The translations under genes and the position numbers were made by a program. Of a stretch of 64,000 nt of DNA, positions 25,101-36,175 are shown one piece after another. The stretch covers positions 310,001-374,000 of the forward strand of contig NC_082611.1 in NCBI RefSeq assembly GCF_030936135.1, written 5' to 3'. Each line of letters starts with the position of its first letter. Position 1 is the stretch's first letter. The notes under the pieces are model-generated. The model was not told where the DNA came from. It was given only the letters and a program-made list of their open reading frames with translations, and made no database searches. This DNA comes from Gavia stellata. Taxonomy: Eukaryota; Chordata; Aves; Gaviiformes; Gaviidae.

Positions 25101-27959
25101 TTCTGAAAAATCAAAGTTTGCATTAATTCCTCTGCTTTATTTACTTCTGAATAATCATACAGTGTTAGTTCTTTTACTTCATTCACTTTAAGGAAAAAAA
25201 ACAATCCCAAAAACAAACCCACAACTAAAACAAAATCTCTGTCACAGAACATTTTTAACTCCTTAATGACTTACAAGCATTACTTAAATATCTTCTGAAA
25301 TTGTTTCCTCTGGCAAAACTCAACAGGAAGAAAAGAAAGGGGAAAACACTGGCCACTTTGTTTTGGTTGCAGATGATACACATAGCACGCACTCAGTAGT
25401 CCCAGGAAACTGGAAGGATATATATCACAATTAGAGGCAAAACTCAGCCTTACAATAGTTCAGAGATTCTGGGAGAAGCTGTGAAAAACCATAGCTTGAA
25501 CCTAATACCAGTCTCAAACATGACACAAAAAAGCCCAAACACAATACCCCAACAACAAAACTCAAAACAAAACCACAAAGCGAAAGGACAGAAAAATGTG
25601 TGCTTATAGATCGCTTTTCTAGAAAAATTGTAGTTTTTCATTGGCTGAATAAAAATGAGGCTTTGACTGTTCTAAAAACCTAATTGTAAAGCAGAGGCAT
25701 TTTGTTCTTTTTTTTCCTAGCTACAACAATCAACATTTTCTATGGTACCTTTCCTCTTTGCACTTTTCCCATTCAATAAGTAGCTGCATAAAAGCAGAAG
25801 CAGCTCAAAGCTGTTAGAGTTTCACCTGGAGAACCGCTGATACTGCAATATCATTTCAGCCCTTTAACAAGCCTGCCATCATGTCCAGACTCAGTTCTTA
25901 TAGTCTTTCAGTCCTGGCCTGCTGGACACAGGCAGCATCATCTTTGACTTTTCATTTCTCTCAAGTAATTTCCTACTACATTCAATCTCTCTATTTCCTT
26001 TTGCTTCTCTATCTCATTAAGGTTTGTGCTCTCCCTTCCACAGCCTGACCTGCTGGTCCTTACTCATATCTGAATATAATTGTTCCCATTCTCCTTTTTG
26101 CTAATGTTACCAGTACAGAATACCTTGTTAACTGAAAAAGATTTTATGAAACTGCTTCAATTTCTGTGCAGACATGTTCATAAGCAAGGGCTGTCAAGAT
26201 TTGAGAGATTTAAGATACAACTGATCTGATATTTTCAGGAAGCATCCCCCTGATTCTGAAGATTTGAAATTTGGGACACTACATCAAGCCACACTGGGGA
26301 GTCTAAAAGTTTGGGATCACCAAAATCCTTCAGGCACGTGGTCTTGTTTTACAAATTTTCTTCTCCAGAGGAAGTTACAGCAACTGTTAATGACAGTAAC
26401 ATCACATTCTTCTCCTGCTGTTAGTTTGTGGTATAATATAAAGAGCGCCCTTGAATATAGTTTTTACAAGATAAGAAGCACAAAGGACCAGAAAGGTGAT
26501 ATATTTTCAGATATCAGAAAAGCCCTTTACTTACAACACTGAAAACAAATCACTGCTGGCATCTCCTGTGGCTGTCACACAAGCTGCATGGGAACTCCTC
26601 ATTCTGCTGCTGCTTTTCTCCCAGATGAAGACTTCCCACAACAGTTCTCTGGCTCAGCACGTGTTTTTGGTAAGGGTGTCTCAATCTACTTTTTTACTTA
26701 AAATGGAAATCTTTCTTTTCATTGTCAAAACTAATCAGCGCTACCAGTCACCAGAGAGACAAGGGAAGCACTCCCAAAGAGGAGAGAATGAATGTGTGTG
26801 ACTGTATGTGTGCATGTGCCAGCTAGTGTAGATGCACGTGTACGCATCTCAGTATGCTTGCTAAAACTGTTGAGCCCTTGAAATCTAGGAGATGTAACTA
26901 AGACTCCAGAAATCTGCTTGGTTGGTAATCAATCATATATAGGATTTTCTGTGTGTAGGGCAGAAAGTAAACCTCCAGAGTTTCGGCTCAGAAAGGATGT
27001 ACCTGTTGAGCACATAAGCAAAGGACTCATAATTCTGGAGAAATAATAAAAGTCCTGGAGAGGCAGTGGGCCTGGCCTGTTTTGTGATTAAATAAAGCTC
27101 ATTTGTGCTATTGTTGCTTTTCACCTTTCTCCATTAGATCAGCCCAGCCACTTAACCTTGGAATAAATTTTTGTTAAAATCAAAGCAGTACCTGGGGCTT
27201 AGTTACTGTAAAATAAAAAGTTACAACCATTCAGGATAATAAAGAACAAGGCCTACTGCCTGATTATCTTTAAATAGTGCAATTATAAATTCTGATGAAA
27301 TCAGGAACCATTTGAAGTAATCAATATCATATTAAGAAGCAAAATTACCATCTTTAGCAAAACTTGTTTATCATGGTTTTATGAAGAATCGCACACAGTT
27401 TTAAAATAATGGCATCTAAATCATGGTTCAGCACATTGCAAATATTGCTGCTTCTCAGTCCAGCAGGTGCTAATGTTAAGGATAGAGTAAATGTTGAGTT
27501 AATCTGATTTGCAGGGAGAAAAGACCTATCTACTGAGAGCAGTGCAAAGCTGTTGTCTCACAAGGAAATTTGTAAAGCATCATCTTGCAGGGCAGGGGAA
27601 GGCACACAATTCCAATAGCTCTTCCTGCGGAAAAACAGCAGGTCTGCTGCTGCTTCCTTAGACTAGGGGGTTGCTGGACTTCTGCTGCTGCCAGGAGGTT
27701 AATTTAGGGAAGGGCATGGTCATGTGCCTCCTGAGACAGACAGCAGATGTTGCTGGACTCAGACCTTGCCATGCCTGTAGGGGTAGTATTTGCTAGCCAG
27801 AGGAGTCGGTCACTATCTTCTTTTGAAGTACAGAAGTTGAGGATTTACCTAAAAATGATACATGTTTGTAATTGTCTGCACAATCACCATTTAAGCCACT
27901 TGGGAAGACAGTGCTGGGAGGTGAGAAGACAGCACAAAGGTCTTTGCAGGCAGTATTCC
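22141..27959. other. Intergenic region left of IL9R
   Basis: AT-rich unique sequence that includes the IL9R 3' UTR at its right end. I found no clear minus-strand AATAAA within 1 kb of the IL9R stop, so the 3' end of the transcript is not placed. No exon, RNA gene or repeat family was recognised. Confidence 0.6.
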
Positions 27960-28544
27960 TCAGGGAAGGTCACTCTGATCATTTTGATGTTTGACAAGAC
28001 TATTACCGTTGGAGAGCTTCAGCAGTTCAGCAGGAATCAAACCTCCTGTGGTATCATTGTCACACAAGGTACAATAGTCACCACTGTTGAAGGACACGTT
28101 TGCTATCTCTAAAGGTTCCTGAAGCATAAGGAAGTCACCCTTTCCATGCTGTGAGTGAGAGGGATAATCCCTTCCCGTGCTAGGGCTCTCAAGGTTGGCT
28201 TTAATTATTTCAGAGATTTTCAGGCCAACTGTATCATCAGCATGGTTTTGTGCAAGCAATAGTCCATCATCAGCATGGTTTTGTGCAAGCAATAGTCCGA
28301 GCCTCACTTCTATCTCTTCTGCTCTTACATACCTGCTGGGGACATACTGCTGGCTTGGACCTGAGGCAAATACAAAGTTTTCTTCTGCAGCATCCAGATT
28401 TGTGCTTTCCATAGGTTTCAAGGAGATCTGGGAAATCAGTTCTTGGGTGTTTGGATCAGAAACTCCATCTGCAGTCACTTTGTTCGATTTGCTGGCCTCT
28501 TCTCTTCTGAGGTGGCTACATGTCTCATTAGGTCCAACCCAGTC
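27960..28544 (-). CDS. IL9R: IL9R coding exon 8 (cytoplasmic tail and stop)
   Basis: 585 nt including a TGA at 27960-27962; acceptor TTTCACTAG. Opens with DWVGPNE, the counterpart of human TWMGAHG. Candidate phosphotyrosine sites are Y365 in QQYVPS, which resembles the STAT-docking YLPQ of human IL9R, and Y455 in SGDYCTLCDN, which resembles the human NNYCALG. An exact 33-bp in-frame duplication gives GLLLAQNHADD twice. Docking roles are inferred. Confidence 0.9.
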   Translation of the reverse strand, partial: DWVGPNETCSHLRREEASKSNKVTADGVSDPNTQELISQISLKPMESTNLDAAEENFVFASGPSQQYVPSRYVRAEEIEVRLGLLLAQNHADDGLLLAQNHADDTVGLKISEIIKANLESPSTGRDYPSHSQHGKGDFLMLQEPLEIANVSFNSGDYCTLCDNDTTGGLIPAELLKLSNGNSLVKHQNDQSDLP

Positions 28545-31500
28545 CTAGTGAAAGGATCAATAAGTTCAGGACATTTTGCTTTGAGTTGGAATTTGCAAAA
28601 TAACTGTTCTTTCTATATGGCTTTGGCACAATAACCCAGAGGTTTAGTGCAAATCTACTGAGCAAAGTTGGAGTAATAGGGTAGAAAATCTAGCCGCTAG
28701 TTTCACAAGATTTCCCAAGAAATTTTCAAGATTTCACCTCCAGAATATACTGCAAACTGCTTGTATTGCTTTGGCTTTGCAAAGACAGGGTGCACCTTTC
28801 ATGTTCAGCATGGATAGGGAGTAAGTGACTGGAGGGTTTTATTTCTAAGCAGACAGAAGCTGGACAGAAGCTCTGGTGGTGTAGCTAGTATGTGGAGGCA
28901 GGAAACTGAGAAACTCTAAACTCCCAGGAAGACCAGAACCATGTGTCAGTAACTCTGCTCAGGAGCTGGAATGATTAATCCCAGAAAAAAATTCCTCCCC
29001 TCATGAACTGAGGGTCATAAGAAAGAAATGAAACTTACTTCTTACCTTAAAATTCCCATCGTGCAAATTATAGAGTGGCTGAAAGAAAGCAGCTGGCGTG
29101 GGAATGTTAAAGCAGGAGAGACTTTTTGCCCTGAAGTGAGAAAACAACACTTAAAATAAAAAACCCAGAATTTCTGTCTCTATGATATAGCACACTGATT
29201 AGATGAAAGCCCCACACTTATGTTAGAAAGATTGCACAAGAAGCCCATTTCACGTGGCTTCTGACATCTCATGCAATTGTTTGTCTGCCTCCTGTGCATG
29301 CATTTAGTGTTTCTAGCCTGAAGCGCAGTCTTAAAAGTTTCTGAGGAATGCTATATGCCACAAACTCAATACTAGTCTATTACTCATTATATGCACTGAG
29401 CTATTTATGCATTTGTTTAGCAACGTATTTGATCTAAACCACTGTTTCTGGAAGTGTTTTAGAGAGTTCTAGTTTCATTACATTTAGATGAAGAAATTCT
29501 GCCAGACATCCTGGTCCCTTTATTAGAATCTACCCTGTAAAAATATTTTATCATATGGACATCACGTATTCTGTTTCTCTAAGAGTGACATGTATATGGA
29601 ACGTAGTAATGTATGTCAAGGCAGAAAAAGAAGAGAGAGGAGATTTACCTTTGCTCTGCCAGCATAAAAAATTGCAGAGGATGGTTAAACCAAGGTTCTA
29701 GAGACTCTTTTTTCTCTGTACAACTTGGTCCCAGAATCTAAGAAACACTGAATCTGAGTCAGTGTAGTTTGCCTATATTGGTATTTTACATACTGACTAC
29801 TGCCAGGTGTGTCACAAGTAGCTTAACATTGACATCGGTTTAACCACCTTTATGGATTGCTGTGTACATGCAGTTTTAATTTATCTATATGAAACTTAAA
29901 AAAAAAATTTCCATGGATTTAAATGTCTTTAACTCCAAGACATCCTCAACCTTGAGCTTTAGCTGAGTTTGGGTACCACAAAGGCACTTTTGTCTCCTTA
30001 AGGATTGTGTAGTGGGTCATTAACTGTCATCAGCCAGGGAACATGTCATGTCCCAAGATTGTCAAAAGAGCTTTTGAAAATGATTGAGTCTGTGCAGCAG
30101 AAACAGGAAGCAAAAGGGATATAAGGACACTTGATTTACTCTCTTCAGGCTATAAAGATCAAGGGGAACTTAATGAAAAACTATAACATACCTTGAAGAA
30201 AGCCTGCAATTCCAAAATAAATAGAGTAGTGTGCCAAAACTCAGAGGAATGAACAAGAACTGGATAGTTCTGGTATTTAGGATCTTTTCAGGCAGTTCTG
30301 GTACACCTAGGAAAAGAATCAGCACAAAAATAATTGCTAAAAACTCTTGAAGTCAAGATAGAGCCCTAAATAACCAAGCAATGCAAATGAAACAGGCTGC
30401 TAAAGAGCTCAAAGAAAGTGATTTGGTTATGAAAACTTGAAGGAAGCTAGTTCTGATTTGAAAAGCTTCATTTCACCAGGTATCTTCCTTTTTTGGAACA
30501 TGGGCATGAAAAGACATGAATTAAGGTAAAACCAACATTCTTTGTACCTGCTCTTTGAAACACTGTTGTCTGGCTCCACTCACTCCACTGACTATGGTAC
30601 GAATCCTCATTTTCAGAAACTTTGCAGCGAACTCGTGCAATGTAAGCAACGCCACTGCGAAGCTCTGTGGCTTCAATTTCTATCTGTGGCAGTGAACTGG
30701 GTGGTGTCTTGTTCAATGCGATCTGCAAAGTATTACAAAGAATTTCTGTTAACAAGGCCGGACAAAGGTATGGTCTTTTAAATACTATTTTTTTTCCCCT
30801 TTTCTTTTCCCAGTCCTCTTTTCTTGGATGCAAGAAGAGTGCCTGCGTGATGATGGATGACTTCTGAATGCAGGGTTCAGGAGAAAAAGATTTATTGATC
30901 TTCAGTATTGATGTTTTTTATAAAATCGTTCAGCCTTGATGTGGGAAACCAGAAAGGCCAGCTTAAAACCGTCAGCGGCCAGAAGGCCCTGAGCTGAGCG
31001 GCAAAGCCATTGTGCCCAAAGAGCAAGGCAGTATCAGTGTGTGCCTCATCCAGTTACCTCCCAGGACATGCTGTACTCCTTATACTGCAACTCATATTGA
31101 AGAATTTCAACGAGATACCAAGGCACACTCCACCATATCTGACACTTGCTGGCGGTGACGTTGCTCTGGATGTTCAAAGGTGGATCAAGTTTTACTGCAA
31201 ATAGAGAGGTAGGTTTTTTCCACAATATTTGGGACATGAACACCACAGAACAAGATGCATGCTACTAGGCTGACTAAAGTCTTGGAAGGTAAAGCCGGGT
31301 CTAAAGAGTGATACTAAGACCAGCAGTAGACCAAATTACCTTACAGGGTAGGTCAGAACAGCTACAGAATTGACATAAATTAATGATAACTCAAGTAGCC
31401 CCTGGGGATAGTCCTGCAAGCAAAGAACCACTCCAGATGTCACATTCTGCTCTTCCAACATACCACTAATACAGACAGGCTCTGAGATTTTGAATACAAG

Positions 31501-34132
31501 AGCATTTCTCTGAAGTACAGGCCATGGGACATTGAATTAGATCCATGACTTTGGTTCCTCATGACTTCATTTCTTAGACAAAAAAAAACAACAATAGAGG
31601 CAATCCAATTGTACATTATCCATGGCACAAGAAAACACGATGCAGATGAGAAGTATACTTGAAAGGTGCTCCAGAGCCAGCCCTCTCTGAAGTCCTGAAA
31701 AAGTCAGAATGGAGAGGCACTAGGACTGCATCCTTACTGATTAAGTCCACATAGTGCACTGTCCAGGGATGGGCAGTCTGGCTTGTTTCCACTATTTTCA
31801 CTTGCTGTCTTTGAGATGCCCTTTGTTGGAGAGCATATCAGACCTACCCCAAAGCTGCTAGGCAGAGCCGCAGCCCACAGCTGCCCTGGTTCATACTTAC
31901 TGTGCTTGCGGGGATTGTACTCTGGAAAGGTAATGTACGTGTGATTATGTCCAAAGAAGTTGCCTTGGAGGGAGACTCTATAACCATCTGTTTCCAAGAT
32001 TTGGCTGGCTAAATGGATTGTGCAGTGGTACTCATTCTGTGTGCTCTCTCTGGCAGTCAGTTTGCAGCTGGCGTTGTGGCCCTTTGACCAGAGGCTAGAA
32101 GAATAAAAGGGCTGAAAGTTTCTTTTAAGTCATACGATTAAGTGCTTTTCAGTTTATGGAAGATGGGTGGCAGCTTAGCACAGCACCATGTTCTGGAAGA
32201 ACATGAACCTGTCTAGTGCAGACAGCAGAGAAAGCAATGCTAAAGCTGGCTGGATGGCAGGGCTGAAGAAAGAGGAAGGAGACACCTTCATAACCTCACT
32301 GCTGAGAGCACCAAACCTCCCTGGAACTGCACGCAGAACCCAGGACCTGTCCCCTGCTCCCTCAGAAAGTGAGAGGGCTGCTATGTGTTGCCCCCAGGGA
32401 AGCCGCTGGTGTAGGGGGGTAGGAGTGGGTGGACAGATAGTTACAAGTGCACAGCACAGAGCTAACAGGTTGTACATTAAAGCCTCTTTCACTATTAACA
32501 GACCAGTACTGACAGCAAAACAAGTGAGAGGTTGGTTTGTTGGTTGTTGGTTTTTTTTTTTAAATATTCACAAGCTTCAGCACAGCGTAACAGGATGAAT
32601 GGCAGAAAACATCATCTTGAGGAAACAGCTCCAAAGAATAGTCTTCTATTACTAAATTATCTAATGTAGCCATTTATTAGCAGATTTTTCATGTTGCATG
32701 TGACCCCACAATAAAACTGTGGTATCCCAGTTATCAGCTTGGCATTTTTTCATAGATTTAAAATCCATTATCATTAAGAGTTAGGCTATTTTTTGACTTA
32801 ACCTTACCAGAATATGTGAGGCATCTAATGTCAGCATGTCTTACCCTTCTGTAACAGTTCACTAGTTATTGGTAGTCAAGACAATGTTATTACACAATCT
32901 AAACACATTCATCTCAAATTAGCATATCACAATGCTTATTATCCTATCACCTAGCAAACTATTCACCTGATTTCTTCTGTTAGAAGGAAAATTATTCACA
33001 TAATATTCTAGATCTGTTATTAAAGCTTGTAACTCACTGAACTTTCAAAATCCTTTTGTGTATTTACATTAACTAATTCAGATTAAACAACTAGGGGTTT
33101 AATTTCTATGCAACAAGACAAGAAGTGATTTGAAATTGATTAGGCAGCTTCACCTAGGATGGGCTCTGGAAGTCCCCAGATCATGGGGGTGGTGGCTGGG
33201 ATGGGAAGGCTGTCTGTGCTGAGAGGCCCTTGCCAGAAGCGGACACTGGACAGATGGACTGCCCTGAGCCACCATGAGGTCATGCAGCCGCGTGTGCTGG
33301 ACCTCTGCTGCACCCCCCAAGGCTGTGGGCCCACAAAAGGGTGTGAAGGGAGCAGCTTCCGAGGCAGCGCAGGTACGGGACGATGAGGTGGCAGAGCTAG
33401 CTGTGCCACAGGTCTCCTGCTGCGGAGGGAGCAAAGCCCACGGCCAGGCCCTGTCTCTGCTCCTCTGCGCTGTCCTGCCCGTGCTGGGGCCAGGGCTGCA
33501 CAGACAGCTCTCAGTGTGCAGCTCTTACTTGGTGAAATGCAAGTGGAAAGGTCCATCGCCCACGCGCTCCTCCGTTGCCCACATGCAGTTCACAGTAGTC
33601 ACGTAGTTATTCAGGCAGCTCAGGCTGCCAGGGAGCTCTGCGGAGGAAGGAGACCAGAGCTGCGTTTGTGTATCACCTGATGAGGCCTTGCTCAGTACAT
33701 CAAATGCATTATTTGCTAGTGCTTCCTTTACTGACACCTTATCTGCCCTTCCTCATGATGCCTTTCCTCAGGATGTTCTTCTTCTCTTGTACCGCACTTC
33801 ACTACATGAGATGAGTGTAAGATCTTAGGGCAGGGACCTTGGGCAGCGGCTATGTTTTTTCTGCTGCCCAGTTTGTCCTGTATATGCTCAGTTTCCTGAG
33901 CCGGGCATTGCCAGCCAGCTGTACCGGGTCCTGGGACTTGGGAAAGGACAGTCACAAGATCTTGTGTTGCATACTTTAGGGTCTGTGAATGAAAAACGAG
34001 CACATGCATGTGTCTCTCTTCCCACAGTGGACCTATTCCAGATCTCCTCTTACCTCTCCCTCTTCCTCCACCAAAGAGCAGCAGAGCAGTGATGCACAGC
34101 TGGAGGCCCAGCTGCCGCTCATCTCTTCCCAT
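27960..34132 (-). CDS. IL9R: IL9R, interleukin-9 receptor alpha chain, eight coding exons
   Basis: Class I cytokine receptor that binds IL-9, pairs with the common gamma chain (IL2RG) and signals through JAK1/JAK3 to STAT1/3/5. CDS: 34054-34132, 33529-33637, 31901-32094, 31058-31194, 30548-30722, 30192-30306, 29046-29130 and 27960-28544, giving 492 residues (human 521). Signal peptide about 1-25; Cys pairs C34-C44 and C73-C87; second FNIII domain from KLDPP with WSEWS at 219-223; membrane helix about 246-264; Box 1 IPTPAAFF at 279-286. The linker KLDPPLNIQSNVT and the block FFQPLYNLHDGNF match human IL9R (KLDPPSDLQSNIS, FFQPLYSVHNGNF) better than IL21R, IL4R or IL2RB. All frames close across introns with GT-AG sites. 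Odd: an exact 11-residue tandem duplication in the tail (381-402). The human poly-Ser tract before the C-terminal YCAL is absent; here the tail has SGDYCTLCDN (Y455). Confidence 0.9.
28233..28298. repeat. Exact 33-bp tandem duplication in the IL9R last exon
   Basis: 28233-28265 and 28266-28298 are identical 33-base units (start ATCATCAGCATGG on the plus strand). The length is a multiple of three, so the IL9R frame is kept and the 11-residue peptide GLLLAQNHADD is doubled (residues 381-391 and 392-402). Confidence 0.97.
29046..29130 (-). CDS. IL9R: IL9R coding exon 7 (Box 1)
   Basis: 85 nt, acceptor CACTTCAG, donor GTAAGA, phases 2 to 0. Encodes the JAK1-binding Box 1 (IPTPAAFF, residues 279-286) and FQPLYNLHDGNFK. 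The human counterpart is VPSPAMFFQPLYSVHNGNFQ. Confidence 0.95.
30192..30306 (-). CDS. IL9R: IL9R coding exon 6 (transmembrane helix)
   Basis: 115 nt, acceptor TTTTCCTAG, donor GTATGT, phases 1 to 2. Encodes the juxtamembrane stalk and a hydrophobic segment (residues about 246-264, IQFLFIPLSFGTLLYLFW), followed by basic residues on the cytosolic side. Confidence 0.85.
30548..30722 (-). CDS. IL9R: IL9R coding exon 5 (WSEWS box)
   Basis: 175 nt, acceptor CTTTGCAG, donor GTACAA, phases 0 to 1. Encodes the F and G strands, with YIARVRCKV followed by QWSEWSQTTVFQ. The WSEWS motif sits at residues 219-223. Confidence 0.95.
31058..31194 (-). CDS. IL9R: IL9R coding exon 4 (start of FNIII domain 2)
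   Basis: 137 nt, acceptor TTTGCAG, donor GTAACT, phases 1 to 0. Encodes IKLDPPLNIQSNVTASKC and LQYELQYKEYSMSWE, the hinge and A-C strands of domain 2. KLDPP...QSN is shared with human IL9R and is the best single marker of identity. Confidence 0.95.
31901..32094 (-). CDS. IL9R: IL9R coding exon 3 (rest of FNIII domain 1)
   Basis: 194 nt, acceptor TTCTTCTAG, donor GTAAGT, phases 2 to 1. It carries the second Cys pair (C73, C87), N-glycosylation sequons such as NAS and NHT, and the block NHTYITFPEYNPRKH, which parallels human NFTITFHHC...DPEYLPRRH. Confidence 0.9.
33529..33637 (-). CDS. IL9R: IL9R coding exon 2 (first Cys pair)
   Basis: 109 nt, acceptor CTCCGCAG, donor GTAAGA, phases 1 to 2. 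Encodes SLSCLNNYVTTVNCMW, matching the human TFTCLTNNILRIDCHW pattern, followed by FHLHFT. Confidence 0.9.
34054..34132 (-). CDS. IL9R: IL9R coding exon 1 (signal peptide)
   Basis: The ATG at 34132 starts MGRDERQLGLQLCITALLLF, a short charged n-region followed by a hydrophobic core. The exon is 79 nt, phase 1, with donor GTAAGA. A TTTTAG acceptor lies only 12 nt upstream of the ATG (exon would begin at 34144), so a separate non-coding leader exon is likely. Confidence 0.85.
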
Positions 34133-36069
34133 TCCAGACAGTATCTAAAATACAATTGTTAGAAGCAGTTTTGTCAGTATTTGTACCAGCAGGTTGAAGC
34201 TTTAGCTACATGCTTCTGCCAGCCGTGGCACAAGCTGACCTTGACTCTGTCAGACAGGGCACTAACTCAGCTATAGCATTTCTTCTATAGGAACTGTTCT
34301 TCTCATGGCAGTAAACAGCACTTTGCAGAGGAACCTAAAGCACCATCTGCCTGAAAGGAAATCTTTAATTCCTGCCATTTGATCAGGGGTGGGGGGGGGG
34401 TGTTCCATCTTTCCTTCTTCCTGCATTTTTTGGCATCTGGTTTATGACAATTTAAGAGCAGCAGAGAGCCACAGTGGGTTGGAACAAATGTTCATGTTTC
34501 TCTGTATCCTGTTTCTGACAGTAACCAAAACCAGATGCTTAGAGAAAACCGTAGCAATAGAAGAAGCATAGATGTTCTCTGAGAACATTCTCAGCCTCCA
34601 AACATTTGCAGCTCAGGAGCCGCCTGGAGCAGATGTAATTTCTGCATATTCAAGGCTTCCATAGATTTTTCTTTCATGAGCTGGTCCATGAGCAGTAGTC
34701 ACCTGCTGAAAGCCATCTACACCACAGACACTGCTGCCTGCCTTTAATGATGATTCTTTTTTCCTTGAGGGAGTCAAATAACTGGTCTTCTGTGCCTCCC
34801 CTTTCTCTTCGCTAGAGGATCACTTGCTTGACCTGCTGGTGTCACAAAACTTTTGAGGCAGCTTTTCTTCAAGCCATTTGGAGTTGTCCTGAGATAGTGT
34901 AAAAGGATTTGAGTTCAGGAACAAAAGCTGGCATAGAAATGGGTGTTCTAGCCTACAGATTTTTTTGTTTTAGAAATTCACCCATTTCATATCTGAACAA
35001 AACTAAGACCTACCAGAGTTTTCCCTCTCTCAGACACACAAACACACATACCCAAGAAGCTACAATTCCAGGCAGATAACCAAGTTGCTCATCTGCAGTG
35101 TGGGAATCTTGGGATCATATTACCTTGCTATAAGTATTTCCTTACTGTAAAAAAATAACTCCAAAAGACAGAAACAGAGAGAATAGCTGATACGCTCCTG
35201 GTCAAAGCACTCATCAGGGGTATAGAATACTTAGGGCCTAGTCATTACCCCTATTTCCTAAAGGGTTGCGTAAACATATTTGAAGTGTATCTTCAGATGG
35301 AACACTATCTCTTTACAAGGTTATGCTGGACTCCCTCTCTTTCTTTTTAACGAGAAATTCCATTCTGTGAATTCTTTCCTGATAAAGTTTTCATTTAAAA
35401 TGATACTTTTGCATAAAAAAGTTTCTGGTTTGATGATTTTCCAGCAAACAAAGTTTAATATGAAGAATCCTGACCCGATCTACTCAGCAATATATGGGGT
35501 TTTTTTTAAGATGCTTCCAATTTGCAATATTTGCCATTACCTTAACGCAGCAAACAAGCCCAGCACCTCTGCAGGTAGTGTGCTGCTCTAAGGTACCCAT
35601 GACTCAGCCTGGAACCCAGAAAACATGGAGTGAGTTTGTAGACAGAGACCACTGACAAGTATAGACAAAAACAGTTACTTGAAAAATTCAAAAAATATTG
35701 GAGGAACACTGTTTGCACTGCTTGCCCAGCATGGACACTGAACTGAGCTCTAGGGCTGGGGTAACGAAAGGCTGTGTGAATGTTCTGTCTTGACAGAGTT
35801 TGGCTTAGTTATTGCAAAAAAGAAAAAAAAACAACCAAAATTTGCCAGGGGTTATAATCTTTCTTTCAGAAGCAGCTGGGGAAAAGGGGGAGAGAAGTGT
35901 CAGGATAGGAGAAACACTAAGTACAACATTAGCTCAAGACTAAATAGGTACAACCTGGCTATAGAATAAGATCATGGTTTCTAACCAACAAAGGGTCTGA
36001 AGTAGTCTTGAATAGGAGTGAGTGAGAAAGAGCCTATTCTCAGCAAGGATTGTGATATTTCAATCATTA

Positions 36070-36175
36070 GGATTGTTTTCCTGAAGGGATTAAATGACCT
36101 GATGGCTACAGTAGCAGGAGCTGGACTCCATGATCAAGAGTATCCTTCCAGTCCAGATTTCACAAAGCTGGACAG
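36070..36175 (+). mobile_element. Possible old CR1/L3 3' end
   Basis: CAGGAGCTGGACTCCATGAT followed by CAAGAGTATCCTTCCAGTCC resembles the 3' block of old amniote CR1/L3 (GGAGGTCAGACTAGATGATCACAATGGTCCCTTCTGGCC). Heavily diverged. Confidence 0.45.

Larger units (their letters stand above)
28545..34053 (-). other. IL9R introns
   Basis: Seven introns of about 416, 1434, 706, 335, 241, 1061 and 501 bp, in transcript order, all GT-AG. I saw no repeat family or RNA gene in them. The 1.4-kb intron 2 contains a T-run near 32550 and a GC-rich segment at 33150-33520 just past the exon 2 donor. Confidence 0.75.

Noticed and set aside
28177-28548. 123-codon plus-strand frame opposite the IL9R last exon
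   Set aside because: Antisense shadow of the IL9R tail, including the mirrored 33-bp repeat.
32188-32598. 136-codon plus-strand frame
   Set aside because: Lies in IL9R intron 2 on the opposite strand, with no family resemblance.
27960-34132. Assignment of the left receptor to IL4R, because IL4R neighbours IL21R in human
   Set aside because: Linker KLDPP...QSN and the FFQPLY..H.GNF block fit IL9R; the tail lacks IL4R-type motifs, and gene order is also opposite to human IL4R-IL21R.
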